Below, piece by piece: positions 53,101-61,498 of a DNA stretch of 64,000 nucleotides. A program made the translations under genes and the position numbers. The notes beneath the pieces were generated by a model. It worked only from the letters and a program-made list of their open reading frames with translations. It was not told where the DNA came from and made no database searches. Position 1 is the first letter of the stretch. Every line of letters begins with the position of its first letter. The DNA comes from Bordetella parapertussis (GTDB lineage Bacteria; Pseudomonadota; Gammaproteobacteria; Burkholderiales; Burkholderiaceae_B): NCBI GenBank assembly GCA_945872285.1, contig CAMBZR010000003.1:1-64000 (forward strand), given 5' to 3'.

Positions 53101-53610
53101 ATGACCAGAATCGCTAAATTTGAATGGACCATTACAGGTTTGAAAATCAATCTTCCCCCTGAGGATGAGATTGATGATGACGAGGATTACGGCAAGATCA
53201 GCGACGCGTCTGAATTGTTGCTGGCAGCCAATGATGCCTCGGGCCCGGCTGAGCGTAAAAGACTCAAGCAGGCTGCCTGGCAGGCTTTACAGCCACTGCA
53301 GCTAGACGTCAACTATTTCACGGGTGGTTTGTTTAAAAAGCAGGGCTTGTCGCTGGGGCGCGATACCGGCGTCGTTGAAGTCGCCTTGACTGAAGACAAC
53401 ACCGAGTGGGCCATGGACGGCGACGAAAACGGGCTGACGCTAAGTGTGACGGTTCGTTTCGAGATGCCGTCAACTCGCGATTTATCAGAGCAAGTTTATC
53501 AAGATTGGTTGTCTGGACATGGCTGGGAATGGATTGGTTTGGCTTTTGTTGGCGACCTGTATGAGGGCGATAACGGGACCGATATTGTTTTTTCGTGTGA
53601 TGAGTTGTGA
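53101..53610 (+). CDS. Acidic protein of unknown function
   Basis: A 169-residue cytoplasmic protein I do not recognise. It opens with a beta-like FEWTITGLKINLP, has an Asp/Glu patch EDEIDDDEDYG (about 21-31), a helical AERKRLKQAAWQAL, and a second beta-rich half (VVEVALTEDNTEWAMD, LTLSVTVRFEMP) ending DIVFSCDEL. No signal peptide or membrane segment is present. Codon use matches its neighbours, so it is likely a real gene. A decayed copy of its 3' end lies 49 bases downstream (53638-53666). Confidence 0.75.
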   Translation: MTRIAKFEWTITGLKINLPPEDEIDDDEDYGKISDASELLLAANDASGPAERKRLKQAAWQALQPLQLDVNYFTGGLFKKQGLSLGRDTGVVEVALTEDNTEWAMDGDENGLTLSVTVRFEMPSTRDLSEQVYQDWLSGHGWEWIGLAFVGDLYEGDNGTDIVFSCDEL

Positions 53611-53666
53611 GCGACTGGGGCAGAGCCGCCAAATTATCTTTTCATGTAATTAGTCTTGAACGACTG
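53589..53666 (+). repeat. Imperfect duplication of the unknown gene's 3' end
   Basis: Bases 53589-53617, covering the last codons and stop of the acidic-protein gene, match 53638-53666 at 22 of 29 positions by hand count. In the matching frame the second copy reads IFSCN, stop, S, stop against VFSCDEL, stop. The copy has no start, and its frame is broken, so it is a relic. Confidence 0.6.
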
Positions 53667-53719
53667 ACCATTGTTCGTTAGCATTACAGGCAATACCTAA
53701 AAATAACCGAGACAACACC

Positions 53720-54700
53720 ATGCACATCCCAACGATTCGCAAGTTTGTATTCACGCACGTGGCAGCAGTGGTCTTAGTATTAGGCGCCTTCGCTGCACAG
53801 GCTCAGTCTTACCCCGAGCGCAGCATCAAACTGGTGATTCCTTTCCCACCCGCCGGCGTGACCGACATTGTGGCCCGTACCATGGCCGCCAAGCTGACTG
53901 ATGAGCTCGGTCAAACGGTTATCGCAGAAAATCGCGCCGGTGCCAGTGGAGCGATTGGCGCTGAGGTGGTCGCCCGCAGCCCCGCCGATGGTTACACGTG
54001 GGTCATGGGCAATATCAGCACCATGGCGATTAACCAGTGGACGATGGCCAAGCTTAATTACGACCCATTAAAAAGCTTTGATCCAGTTGGTATGGTCGCG
54101 GTGCAACCTTTGTTGATCGTGGTCAATCCAGCCGTACCTGCAGCGACCTTGGCTGAACTGGTGGCCTACGCTAAGGCCAATCCAAGTAAATTAAATTACG
54201 GTACCGCCGGTACTTCCATTCACTTGGCCGTTGAGTTCTTTTCGGGACTTGCTGGCATCAAAATGAATCACATCCCGTACAAGGGCAGTGCGCCGGCGGT
54301 CACGGATTTATTGGGTGGGCAGATCCAGGTCCTGTTTGATCCCTTCTCAAGCGTGTATCCGCAAGTGGCCTCGGGTAAGGTACGTGGTCTGGCAATTACA
54401 ACGCCTGTGCGCTCAAAAGTTGCACCGAATATCCCGACCGTCAATGAGTCGGGCTACTCGGGTGTTGACATCAGCTCTTGGCAAGGCATCTTGGTACCCG
54501 CAGGCACCCCGAAAGAGATTGTTAAAAAGATTAACGCGGCGATGAATAAAGTCTTGGCGTCTAACGAGGTGATTGAGAAGTTTGCTCAGTTCAGTGCTGT
54601 ACCGACGCCCTGGACCCCCGAGCAATTTGGCGACTATATCCAAAAAGAACAAGCACGCTGGGGCAAGGTTGCCAAAGATGCTGGGATCAAACCGGAGTAG
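53720..54700 (+). CDS. Bug/TctC-family periplasmic solute receptor
   Basis: A 326-residue receptor with signal MHIPTIRKFVFTHVAAVVLV ending AAQA-Q. First loop FPPAGVTDIVAR carries Ala for Gly, as in the 40861 protein; the second is GTAGTSIHLAVE, without SSG; the hinge PYKGSAPAVTD is standard. It follows the unknown acidic protein after 109 bases and ends 2 bases before three 22-bp repeats that precede a DUF4143-type ATPase. Confidence 0.93.
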   Translation: MHIPTIRKFVFTHVAAVVLVLGAFAAQAQSYPERSIKLVIPFPPAGVTDIVARTMAAKLTDELGQTVIAENRAGASGAIGAEVVARSPADGYTWVMGNISTMAINQWTMAKLNYDPLKSFDPVGMVAVQPLLIVVNPAVPAATLAELVAYAKANPSKLNYGTAGTSIHLAVEFFSGLAGIKMNHIPYKGSAPAVTDLLGGQIQVLFDPFSSVYPQVASGKVRGLAITTPVRSKVAPNIPTVNESGYSGVDISSWQGILVPAGTPKEIVKKINAAMNKVLASNEVIEKFAQFSAVPTPWTPEQFGDYIQKEQARWGKVAKDAGIKPE

Positions 54701-54702
54701 TG

Positions 54703-54768
54703 AATCCGAATCTGCCGAACTTATAATCCGAATCTGCCGGACTTATAATCTGAATCTGCCGCTATAAT
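54703..54768 (+). repeat. Three tandem 22-bp repeats, each ending in a -10-like box
   Basis: Units are 54703-54724, 54725-54746 and 54747-54768. The first two differ at one base (AATCCGAATCTGCCG followed by A or G, then ACTTAT); the third diverges in its last third. TATAAT appears across each unit junction (54722, 54744) and at the end of the third unit (54763-54768). The array directly abuts the ATPase start. Confidence 0.9.
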
Positions 54769-54774
54769 ATAGCG
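54760..54774 (+). promoter_or_regulatory. Palindrome over the -10 box of the ATPase gene
   Basis: CGCTATA-A-TATAGCG is a perfect 15-base palindrome that contains the TATAAT at 54763-54768. The ATG at 54776 is only 8 bases after that box, so a transcript from it would be nearly leaderless. A protein bound to the palindrome would block this promoter directly. Confidence 0.6.
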
Positions 54775-54775
54775 T

Positions 54776-56023
54776 ATGATCAACTATATCCTCCCGTTTC
54801 CCCGCTTGATCGAGCCTCGCATTCGCGAGGCATTGCTCGACACTCCTGTGGTCTTGATCTTAGGGCCGCGTCAGGCCGGCAAGACCACCCTTGTGCGGCA
54901 TATGGCGGGCGCTGAGATGCGCTACGTGACCTTGGACGATGCTGCTGCCTTGCTATCGGCTCGGCGCGATCCTGAGGGGTTCGTTAAAGGGTTAGATCGT
55001 GCGGTGATTGATGAGATTCAACGTGCCCCTGAACTCCTACTGGCCATCAAGAAGTCCGTCGACCAGGATCGTCGCGCTGGTAGATTTTTGCTCACAGGTT
55101 CTGCCAACCTGATGGCTTTGCCGGCTGTGGCTGATTCGCTTGCTGGCCGGATGGAAACTCTATGCTTGTTGCCACTTTCACAAAGTGAAATGCATGGGGC
55201 GACTGCCAACTGGCTCGATAGTATTTTTGCTGGAAAAGTGCCCGTGTCAACGCCGGTAGCGGTTGTGCAGGCCTTGGTTGAGCGAGTACTGCGCGGGGGA
55301 TATCCGGAGGTTGTGGCGCGCCCCACGGCTCGCAGAAGAACTGCTTGGGGGTTGCAATACACGGGCGCCCTTCTTGCGCGCGACGTGCGCGACATGGTCA
55401 ATGTCGAAAAATTAGACCAGTTGCCCAGATTTTTGAGTGCCCTAGCGCAAACATCGGGTCAAGTATGTAATCTCACACAGCTTGGTGGTCAACTCGGACT
55501 CGATCAAAAAACAGTTTCAAAATATATCGGTATTTTTGAGCAAATGTATTTGCTTAAGAAGGTGGACTCTTGGGCGAATAACCGACTCAGTCGTGTATTA
55601 AAGGCGCCAAAGTTGCAGTTTATTGATTCTGGGTTGCTGGCAATTTTGGCCGGTGTGACGCCCGCTGTGCTCGAACAAGATCGCTGTCGCTTTGGCAGTG
55701 TTCTTGAGTCGTTTGTTTTTGGTGAACTGCTCAAGCATCGCAGCACGGCAGAGGGCCGTTATCAAATATTTTATTATCGAGACCGCGATCAATACGAGGT
55801 TGATTTTGTGATTGAAAATGCTGCCGGTGACGTTCTTGGGCTTGAAGTGAAGTCACACTCAAGCGTCAAAGAGCGTGACCTAAGAGGTTTGCAACGCTTA
55901 GCCTCACTCGCCGGCGAGAAGTTTAAGGGCGGGTATGTGTTGTACGACGGCGAGCAGATTTTGCCTTTGGGCGAACGTCAGTGGGCAATACCAATTTCTA
56001 GTTTATGGGGTGTTATCGGTTGA
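54776..56023 (+). CDS. AAA ATPase with DUF4143 C-terminal domain
   Basis: A 415-residue protein of the AAA_14/DUF4143 type. Walker A is GPRQAGKT (30-37), Walker B AVIDE (76-80), and LLTGSAN (106-111) is the sensor-like segment. A winged-helix region lies at about 228-262 (LGLDQKTVSKYIGIFEQM). The end has Asp343 in VDFVIE and Glu357-x-Lys359 in LEVKS, a pattern like a PD-(D/E)xK nuclease core. These proteins are scattered among bacteria, often horizontally gained, with no settled function. No Shine-Dalgarno precedes the ATG. It stands alone in its transcription unit. Confidence 0.9.
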   Translation: MINYILPFPRLIEPRIREALLDTPVVLILGPRQAGKTTLVRHMAGAEMRYVTLDDAAALLSARRDPEGFVKGLDRAVIDEIQRAPELLLAIKKSVDQDRRAGRFLLTGSANLMALPAVADSLAGRMETLCLLPLSQSEMHGATANWLDSIFAGKVPVSTPVAVVQALVERVLRGGYPEVVARPTARRRTAWGLQYTGALLARDVRDMVNVEKLDQLPRFLSALAQTSGQVCNLTQLGGQLGLDQKTVSKYIGIFEQMYLLKKVDSWANNRLSRVLKAPKLQFIDSGLLAILAGVTPAVLEQDRCRFGSVLESFVFGELLKHRSTAEGRYQIFYYRDRDQYEVDFVIENAAGDVLGLEVKSHSSVKERDLRGLQRLASLAGEKFKGGYVLYDGEQILPLGERQWAIPISSLWGVIG

Positions 56024-56306
56024 TTTGTTGGCTAAAGCCGTTCGCGCCATCACGCAAGAATGCACTGCCGTTTAGCAGTATGCTAAATTCAATCAAAATC
56101 ATTACAAAAACCGTGATCGGAGACGAGTAAAAAGTGCATCACCGCCGGCTTTGTCACGATTTTTGTGTCTGAAGCGTAGAGGCATGCCGTGGCAAACAGT
56201 AGTTGCTTGCGCGCGATGTGTTTATTGGGTGACTGGCTGACTTACCGTCATTCGATACGGCATACTAAATATTGACAAAGTAAGTTATCAATCAGAGAGT
56301 CGCGCC

Positions 56307-57224
56307 ATGCCCTTAGATACAACGATCGCTCAACTTTTTGCCAAAATGGCCGCAGCGGGCCGTCCTGCCTTATCGGCCGGATCCCCGCAAGAAGCCAGAG
56401 ATATGACCGCAGCCACGCGTGCAGCGCTTGGCAAGGGTCCAGATATTCATCAGGTAAGAGGTTTAGCGATCCCGACGCGTGCGGGTTCAATGGCTGCTCG
56501 ACTGTTTATGCCCAGTGCTCAAGTCAAAGGGCTCATCGTGTACTTGCATGGTGGTGGCTGGGTAATCGGCACGATCGACGACTTTGACGCGATGGCACGC
56601 GCCTTAGCCAAGCGTAGTCAGTGCGCCGTGCTACTGCCTGACTATCGTCTGGCGCCCGAGCATCCTTTCCCTGCAGGGATCAATGACACTGAAGACGCGA
56701 TTGTTTGGGCGTCTGAACACATGAAAGACTTGGTGGGCGCAACTGTGCCTTTACTTGTTGGCGGGGATAGCGCGGGCGGCAACTTGGCTGCGGTTGCCAC
56801 GCATTCGTTGCTGGGTCGCGTGGCGATTAAAGGCCAGTTGTTGATCTACCCCGTGACTGGCCATAACTTCAATACCGAGTCATATCAAAACTACAGCGAT
56901 GGCATGCAGTTGACTAAGCGTGACATGCAATGGTTTTTTGAACATTATGCGCCAGCCTCGCTGCATGGCGATCCAAAAATTTCGACGATGGCGCAGCAGA
57001 ATATTGAAGGCTTGCCCCGCACGGTGGTGTTGACTTCAGAGTATGACGTCTTGCGCGACGATGGCGAGCTGTATGCCCAAAAATTGATGTCAGCTGGTGT
57101 GCCAGTGATCACCAGACGCATGGCGGGCTTACCTCACGGCTTTATTCGTCTCTACAACATTGTTGAGGCAGCAGATCGGGCAATGACAACGATCGCGCAA
57201 GATGTGAACACTTTGCTTCAATAG
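56307..57224 (+). CDS. Alpha/beta hydrolase, HSL-type esterase
   Basis: A 305-residue carboxylesterase of the hormone-sensitive lipase group. The oxyanion motif HGGGW is at 81-85, nucleophile Ser155 in GGDSAGG, the acid Asp in SEYDVLRDDG and the base His in LPHGFIRLY. No signal peptide is visible, so it is cytoplasmic. The aldehyde dehydrogenase gene starts 45 bases downstream, and an alcohol dehydrogenase follows, so it may release an alcohol from an ester or open a lactone. Confidence 0.92.
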   Translation: MPLDTTIAQLFAKMAAAGRPALSAGSPQEARDMTAATRAALGKGPDIHQVRGLAIPTRAGSMAARLFMPSAQVKGLIVYLHGGGWVIGTIDDFDAMARALAKRSQCAVLLPDYRLAPEHPFPAGINDTEDAIVWASEHMKDLVGATVPLLVGGDSAGGNLAAVATHSLLGRVAIKGQLLIYPVTGHNFNTESYQNYSDGMQLTKRDMQWFFEHYAPASLHGDPKISTMAQQNIEGLPRTVVLTSEYDVLRDDGELYAQKLMSAGVPVITRRMAGLPHGFIRLYNIVEAADRAMTTIAQDVNTLLQ

Positions 57225-57269
57225 ATAACAATTTCGTTGCAACAGAAAGATGAGAAAAGAGGCACGTTG

Positions 57270-58751
57270 ATGAAAACCTACAATCACTACATTGATGGTC
57301 AATACGTTGAGCCCATTGGCAAAAAGTGGATAGACAGCATTGATCCCTACCAAGGCAAGCCCTGGGCGCGTATCCCCCAAGGCTGCGCGCAAGATGTCGA
57401 TCGTGCGGTGGCCGCGGCTTCGCGCGCAATGCGCGAAGGCCCTTGGTCAAAAATGACTGCCACTGAACGCGGCAAATTGATGGTTCGTTTGGCCGATTTA
57501 GTGACCAAGCATGCTGAGCGCCTGGCAGAAATCGAAGTGCGGGATAACGGCAAACTGATGGCCGAGATGCGTGGCCAAGTGAACTATCACCCTGAATGGT
57601 TTCGCTACTACGGCGGCTTAGCCGACAAGATCGAAGGCGCGGTGATGCCGATCGATAAGCCTGATATGTTCGCTTTTACCCGCTACGAAGCCGTTGGGGT
57701 GGTGGGGGTGTTAACAGCTTGGAATTCGCCCTTATTATTCATCGCCTGGAAATGCGCGGCTGCCATTGCTGCAGGGTGCGCCGTGGTGATCAAGCCCTCA
57801 GAGTTTGCTTCGGTCTCGACTCTTGAATATGCGGCGTTAACAAAAGAAGCTGGTTTTCCAGATGGTGTATTTAACGTGGTGACTGGGTATGGTGCTGAAG
57901 CGGGCTCTGCGTTGGTGGATCATCCGCAGGTCGCCAAGATTACCTTCACCGGTTCGGATGTGACGGGTGCAAAAATTTATGCACAGGCGGCGCAGTCGAT
58001 GAAGCGTGTGTCGCTTGAACTTGGCGGAAAATCTCCCAATATCGTCTTCGCTGATTGCGATTTAGACAAAGCCGCCGCAGGTGTGATCTCGGGGATCTTC
58101 GCGGCAACGGGTCAAACTTGTATCGCGGGTTCGCGCCTATTGGTGCAAAACTCGATTCGCGAAGAGTTTACAAAAAAGGTCGCGGCGTTAGGGGCTTCGG
58201 CGCGTAAGGGTGACCCGATGTCGCCCGATACCAATATTGGCCCAGTGACCACACCTGGTCAGTATAAAAAAATTCTGGATTACATCGACATTGCTAAGGC
58301 TGAGGGCGCGCGTTGTATTTTGGGCGGTGGCCCAGCCACTGACAGTGCTTTGCCCGGTGGTCAGTTTGTTGAGCCAACGATTTTTGTAGATGTTGATCCC
58401 AACATGCGTATCGCTCGCGAAGAAGTGTTTGGCCCCGTGCTGTCCATCATGGGTTTTGAGGATGAGGCGCATGCTATTCAAATGGCCAACGATACGATTT
58501 ATGGTCTGGCTGCAGGCATCTGGACAAGCGACATCGGTCGCGCCATGCGGATGTCGTCGGCACTCAAAGCTGGTACGGTGTGGGTCAATACTTATCGCGC
58601 GGTGAGCTACATGATGCCTTTTGGCGGCATGAAGCATTCAGGGCTTGGGCGCGAAAGCGGTTTGGCCTCGATTCAGCAATATCTTGAAACCAAGAGTGTT
58701 TGGATTTCGTACGCTGAAGGCGCGCCTGCGAACCCATTTATTTTGCGTTGA
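57270..58751 (+). CDS. NAD(P)-dependent aldehyde dehydrogenase
   Basis: A 493-residue aldehyde dehydrogenase. ATG 57270 follows AGAGG; an in-frame start at 57237 is weaker. Asn152 in TAWNSPLLF, Lys175 in VVIKPSE, Glu250 in SLELGGKSPN and the nucleophile Cys284 in GQTCIAGSR are all in place. The betaine/2-hydroxymuconic-semialdehyde-like layout does not fix the substrate. It lies between an esterase and a zinc alcohol dehydrogenase, consistent with oxidising an alcohol to an acid in two steps. Confidence 0.94.
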   Translation: MKTYNHYIDGQYVEPIGKKWIDSIDPYQGKPWARIPQGCAQDVDRAVAAASRAMREGPWSKMTATERGKLMVRLADLVTKHAERLAEIEVRDNGKLMAEMRGQVNYHPEWFRYYGGLADKIEGAVMPIDKPDMFAFTRYEAVGVVGVLTAWNSPLLFIAWKCAAAIAAGCAVVIKPSEFASVSTLEYAALTKEAGFPDGVFNVVTGYGAEAGSALVDHPQVAKITFTGSDVTGAKIYAQAAQSMKRVSLELGGKSPNIVFADCDLDKAAAGVISGIFAATGQTCIAGSRLLVQNSIREEFTKKVAALGASARKGDPMSPDTNIGPVTTPGQYKKILDYIDIAKAEGARCILGGGPATDSALPGGQFVEPTIFVDVDPNMRIAREEVFGPVLSIMGFEDEAHAIQMANDTIYGLAAGIWTSDIGRAMRMSSALKAGTVWVNTYRAVSYMMPFGGMKHSGLGRESGLASIQQYLETKSVWISYAEGAPANPFILR

Positions 58752-58929
58752 ATGACTCCCTGCCCTCAAGCCAACACACTTTTGAAAAGTACGATGACTG
58801 AAGCTTGCAGTCAGGTGGTATCGAGAGGATGTATCAGTATGGTTTATGGGCTTTCTTTCTGAGAAAACAGTAAAAATAGTGCAAGCAAAAATTATCAGAG
58901 ACAATTTAACTATTAAAAAAGGATTACAC

Positions 58930-59979
58930 ATGAAAGGCGTCGTCTTTGTTGGTGATAGAAAAATCGAAATGCGCGAGTTCGCTGACCCCACACCCGGGCC
59001 CAACGAAGTTGTGCTAGAAATCAAAGCTTCGGGGATGTGCGGTAGCGACTTAAAGTACTATCGTGCCGCGCCCGGAGAAGCAACCAAAGCCCTTGGCTTT
59101 GCTGCAGCCGATCCGGTCATTGGCGGGCATGAGCCCTGCGGTGTCGTGGTGGCGGTGGGCTCAAACGTGAACCCCAAACAAGCCTACTTGGGACAACGTG
59201 CGATGTGTCATCACTACCGTGGGTGTGGCGCATGCCCACACTGTTCAACGGGCTGGATGCAGTTATGCGACGAAGGCGTCGCCGAGATTTATGGCGCGAC
59301 CGGCAATGGTGCCCATGCCCGCTATATGAAGTGCCCAGCCAGTACGATCGTTGAACTGCCTCCTGAATTATCGTTTGAGACCGGCGCGGCCATTGCCTGC
59401 GGAACCGGCACAGCCTGGGGAGCGTTAAAGCGCCTAGATTTAGCCGGTGATCAGACCATCGCGATTTTTGGGCAAGGGCCCGTGGGCTTGTCGGCAACAC
59501 AATTGGCCGCAGCAATGGGCGCGCGCGTAATCGCCTTGGATGTGAGCCCCGAGCGCCTGGCTCGCGCGAAAGCCTTTGGCGCGAGCGAAGTGATTAATCC
59601 TCAGGGGACTGATGTCGTCGCGGCGATTCGCCAGCTGACGCAAGGCCTGGGCGCGCACGCCACCCTCGACGCTTCGTCTTCAGCAGACGCCAGAAAACAA
59701 GCCGTACAAAGTGTGCGGACTTGGGGCAAGGCGTGTTTTGTGGGCGAAGGCGGTTCGGTCTCGCTTGATGTCAGCCCCGACATGTTGCGTCGCCAAGTGA
59801 CGCTGATCGGATCCTGGACTTTCTCTACCAACGGTCAGGCAGATTGCGCGCGCTTCGTCGCCGATCGCAAGGTCGATGTCGACAGCTTATTTACGCATCG
59901 CTGGAAATTGAGTGAAGCCGAACAGGCTTATCAGTTGTTTGATAAGCAGAGCTCGGGTAAAGGCGTCTTTCTGATGTAA
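58930..59979 (+). CDS. Zinc-dependent alcohol dehydrogenase (MDR)
   Basis: A 349-residue dehydrogenase. ATG 58930 follows AAAAGGA; the in-frame start at 58846 is rejected because the GroES-like fold starts at MKGVVFVG. Catalytic zinc ligands are Cys37 in GMCGSD and His67-Glu68 in GGHEPCG; Cys99, Cys102, Cys105 and Cys113 form the structural zinc lobe. GQGPVG is the NAD motif. The threonine/sorbitol-dehydrogenase-like build suits a polyol or hydroxy-acid substrate. It lies between the aldehyde dehydrogenase and a dehydratase. Confidence 0.93.
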   Translation: MKGVVFVGDRKIEMREFADPTPGPNEVVLEIKASGMCGSDLKYYRAAPGEATKALGFAAADPVIGGHEPCGVVVAVGSNVNPKQAYLGQRAMCHHYRGCGACPHCSTGWMQLCDEGVAEIYGATGNGAHARYMKCPASTIVELPPELSFETGAAIACGTGTAWGALKRLDLAGDQTIAIFGQGPVGLSATQLAAAMGARVIALDVSPERLARAKAFGASEVINPQGTDVVAAIRQLTQGLGAHATLDASSSADARKQAVQSVRTWGKACFVGEGGSVSLDVSPDMLRRQVTLIGSWTFSTNGQADCARFVADRKVDVDSLFTHRWKLSEAEQAYQLFDKQSSGKGVFLM

Positions 59980-59992
59980 GCGTGAGCAGCGG

Positions 59993-60044
59993 CTGAAAGC
60001 TTTCGTAAGCTTGCGCAAGTTTGCGCGACCGCGAAAGCTCTCAG
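59993..60044 (+). other. Intercistronic nested hairpin
   Basis: CTGAAAGCTTTCG (59993-60005) pairs with CGAAAGCTCTCAG (60032-60044) with one mismatch, and its loop contains the perfect palindrome CTTGCGCAAG (60010-60019). It sits between the alcohol dehydrogenase stop (59979) and the dehydratase start (60069). No T-run follows. It could tune or protect the transcript between the two genes. Confidence 0.5.
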
Positions 60045-60068
60045 TTGCGTCTGGCAAAAGGATCTTGT

Positions 60069-61232
60069 TTGAAAATCATAAAAATTATTGAAAAATCAAT
60101 ACCACTAAAAAGTAACGTTTCGAACGCAGTCATTAATTTTTCGAGCCACACGGTTTCCCTAGTCGCACTCGTGACAGATCAGGTACGTAACGGTTGTCCG
60201 GTGGTGGGCTTATCGTTTAATTCGATTGGTCGTTACGCCCAGAGCGGCATCATCGACCAACGTATGGCCCCCAGATTACTTGCTGCCAAACCCGAGAGCT
60301 TGCTGCAAGCGAATGGACAACTGAGTGCTGAAAAAGTTTTAGCCTGCTCGCTGCAAAACGAAAAGCCGGGCGGTCATGGTGATCGCGCGCATGCGGCGAG
60401 CGGCCTCGAGCTGGCGGTGTGGGATCTCAATGCCAAGCTCAATGATGAACCCGTCAGCGTCTTGATTGCACGTCACTATGCCCACTCAGCTTACTCACCA
60501 AAGGTTTCTGTCTACGCAGCGGGCGGGTATTACTATCCGGACGAGCAGACTGGTCGGCTTGAGGCCGAATTAAAAGCTTATCAGGCGCTTGGCTTTGATC
60601 GGTTCAAAATGAAAGTTGGTGGCGCGACGCTCGCCCAAGATATGAAGCGAATCGAGCGAGCAATCTCAGTCACGGGCGCGGGTAACAAAGTTGCAGTCGA
60701 TGCGAATGGTCGTTTTGATTTCGCACAGGCGCTTGCCTTTGGCAAAGCGCTGCAAGACTACGAACTGATGTGGTACGAAGAGGCGGGTGATCCACTGGAT
60801 TTTGAACTAAACAGCTTGTTAGCAAAAGAATATCCGGGCGCGCTCGCCACCGGCGAAAATCTTTTCTCACGTCAGGATGTAAAAAATCTTGCACTCTTTG
60901 GTGGTGCTCGTGCGGGGCTTGATATCTTTCAAATGGATCCCGGCTTAAGTTACGGTGTGACTGAATATGTCCGCATGCTCAATGAACTCGAAAGCAGGGG
61001 CTTTGACCGAAAATTCTGCTATCCGCACAGCGGACAATTGCTCGGCTTGCATGTGGTTGCGGGCTTGGGCCTAGGTGGCTGCGAGGTGTATCCGGGTGTG
61101 TTTCAACCGTTGGGTGGTTTTGGCGACCAGATTCTGATCGAGCAAGGTGCCGTAAAAATATCCGACGCGGCGGGTTTTGGTTTTGAAGAGAAAGCGAATT
61201 TGATGGTCGAGTTCAAGACGCTGCTGTCATAG
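60069..61232 (+). CDS. Enolase-superfamily (mandelate racemase-type) dehydratase
   Basis: A 387-residue enzyme. I chose TTG 60069: AAAAGGATC stands at the right distance and the protein then opens MKIIKIIEKSIPL, as the superfamily does; a longer reading from 60021 gives unrelated residues. Lys180-x-Lys182 in RFKMKVGG, metal ligands Asp211 in VAVDANG, Glu237 in WYEEAGDP and Glu263 in ATGENLF, and His320 in CYPHSGQ give a complete two-base active site. Dehydration or epimerisation of a hydroxy acid is expected. TRAP genes follow after 266 bases. Confidence 0.92.
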   Translation: MKIIKIIEKSIPLKSNVSNAVINFSSHTVSLVALVTDQVRNGCPVVGLSFNSIGRYAQSGIIDQRMAPRLLAAKPESLLQANGQLSAEKVLACSLQNEKPGGHGDRAHAASGLELAVWDLNAKLNDEPVSVLIARHYAHSAYSPKVSVYAAGGYYYPDEQTGRLEAELKAYQALGFDRFKMKVGGATLAQDMKRIERAISVTGAGNKVAVDANGRFDFAQALAFGKALQDYELMWYEEAGDPLDFELNSLLAKEYPGALATGENLFSRQDVKNLALFGGARAGLDIFQMDPGLSYGVTEYVRMLNELESRGFDRKFCYPHSGQLLGLHVVAGLGLGGCEVYPGVFQPLGGFGDQILIEQGAVKISDAAGFGFEEKANLMVEFKTLLS

Positions 61233-61323
61233 TTTGTCAGGTACGACCGTTGTGTTTGTTTGGCTAAACGTGTTCGGGGTAAACCCCTATCACTTAGAAT
61301 AAGAATTCAGTGCAAAATGTGGT

Positions 61324-61348
61324 CAATCAATAAGATCCTTATTTATTG
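61324..61348. promoter_or_regulatory. Operator-like dyad upstream of TRAP genes
   Basis: CAAT-C-AATAAG-ATC-CTTATT-T-ATTG forms a 25-base dyad with one mismatched position per arm, in the AT-rich 266-bp gap before dctP. The symmetry and length suit a dimeric repressor site. No regulator is encoded in the window to match it. Confidence 0.45.
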
Positions 61349-61498
61349 GTGCGACAATGATAATTAAATATCATAAATAAACAAGATTGTTGCAAGAAAA
61401 AAAGTAATTGCTGTTTGATATAAAAATACGTATCCGCACAAGCGAGCCGTATGTACAGCTTGTGTGGTGATTTGTAAGTTGATCATCAGGAGACACTC

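Noticed and set aside
881-54700. Bug gene spread by an IS or transposon
   Set aside because: No transposase, terminal inverted repeats or target duplications were seen around any Bug gene; recombination between paralogues explains the fossils better.
54703-54768. The 22-bp repeats as a CRISPR or CRISPR-like array
   Set aside because: The units are directly contiguous with no spacers, number only three, and no cas gene is present.
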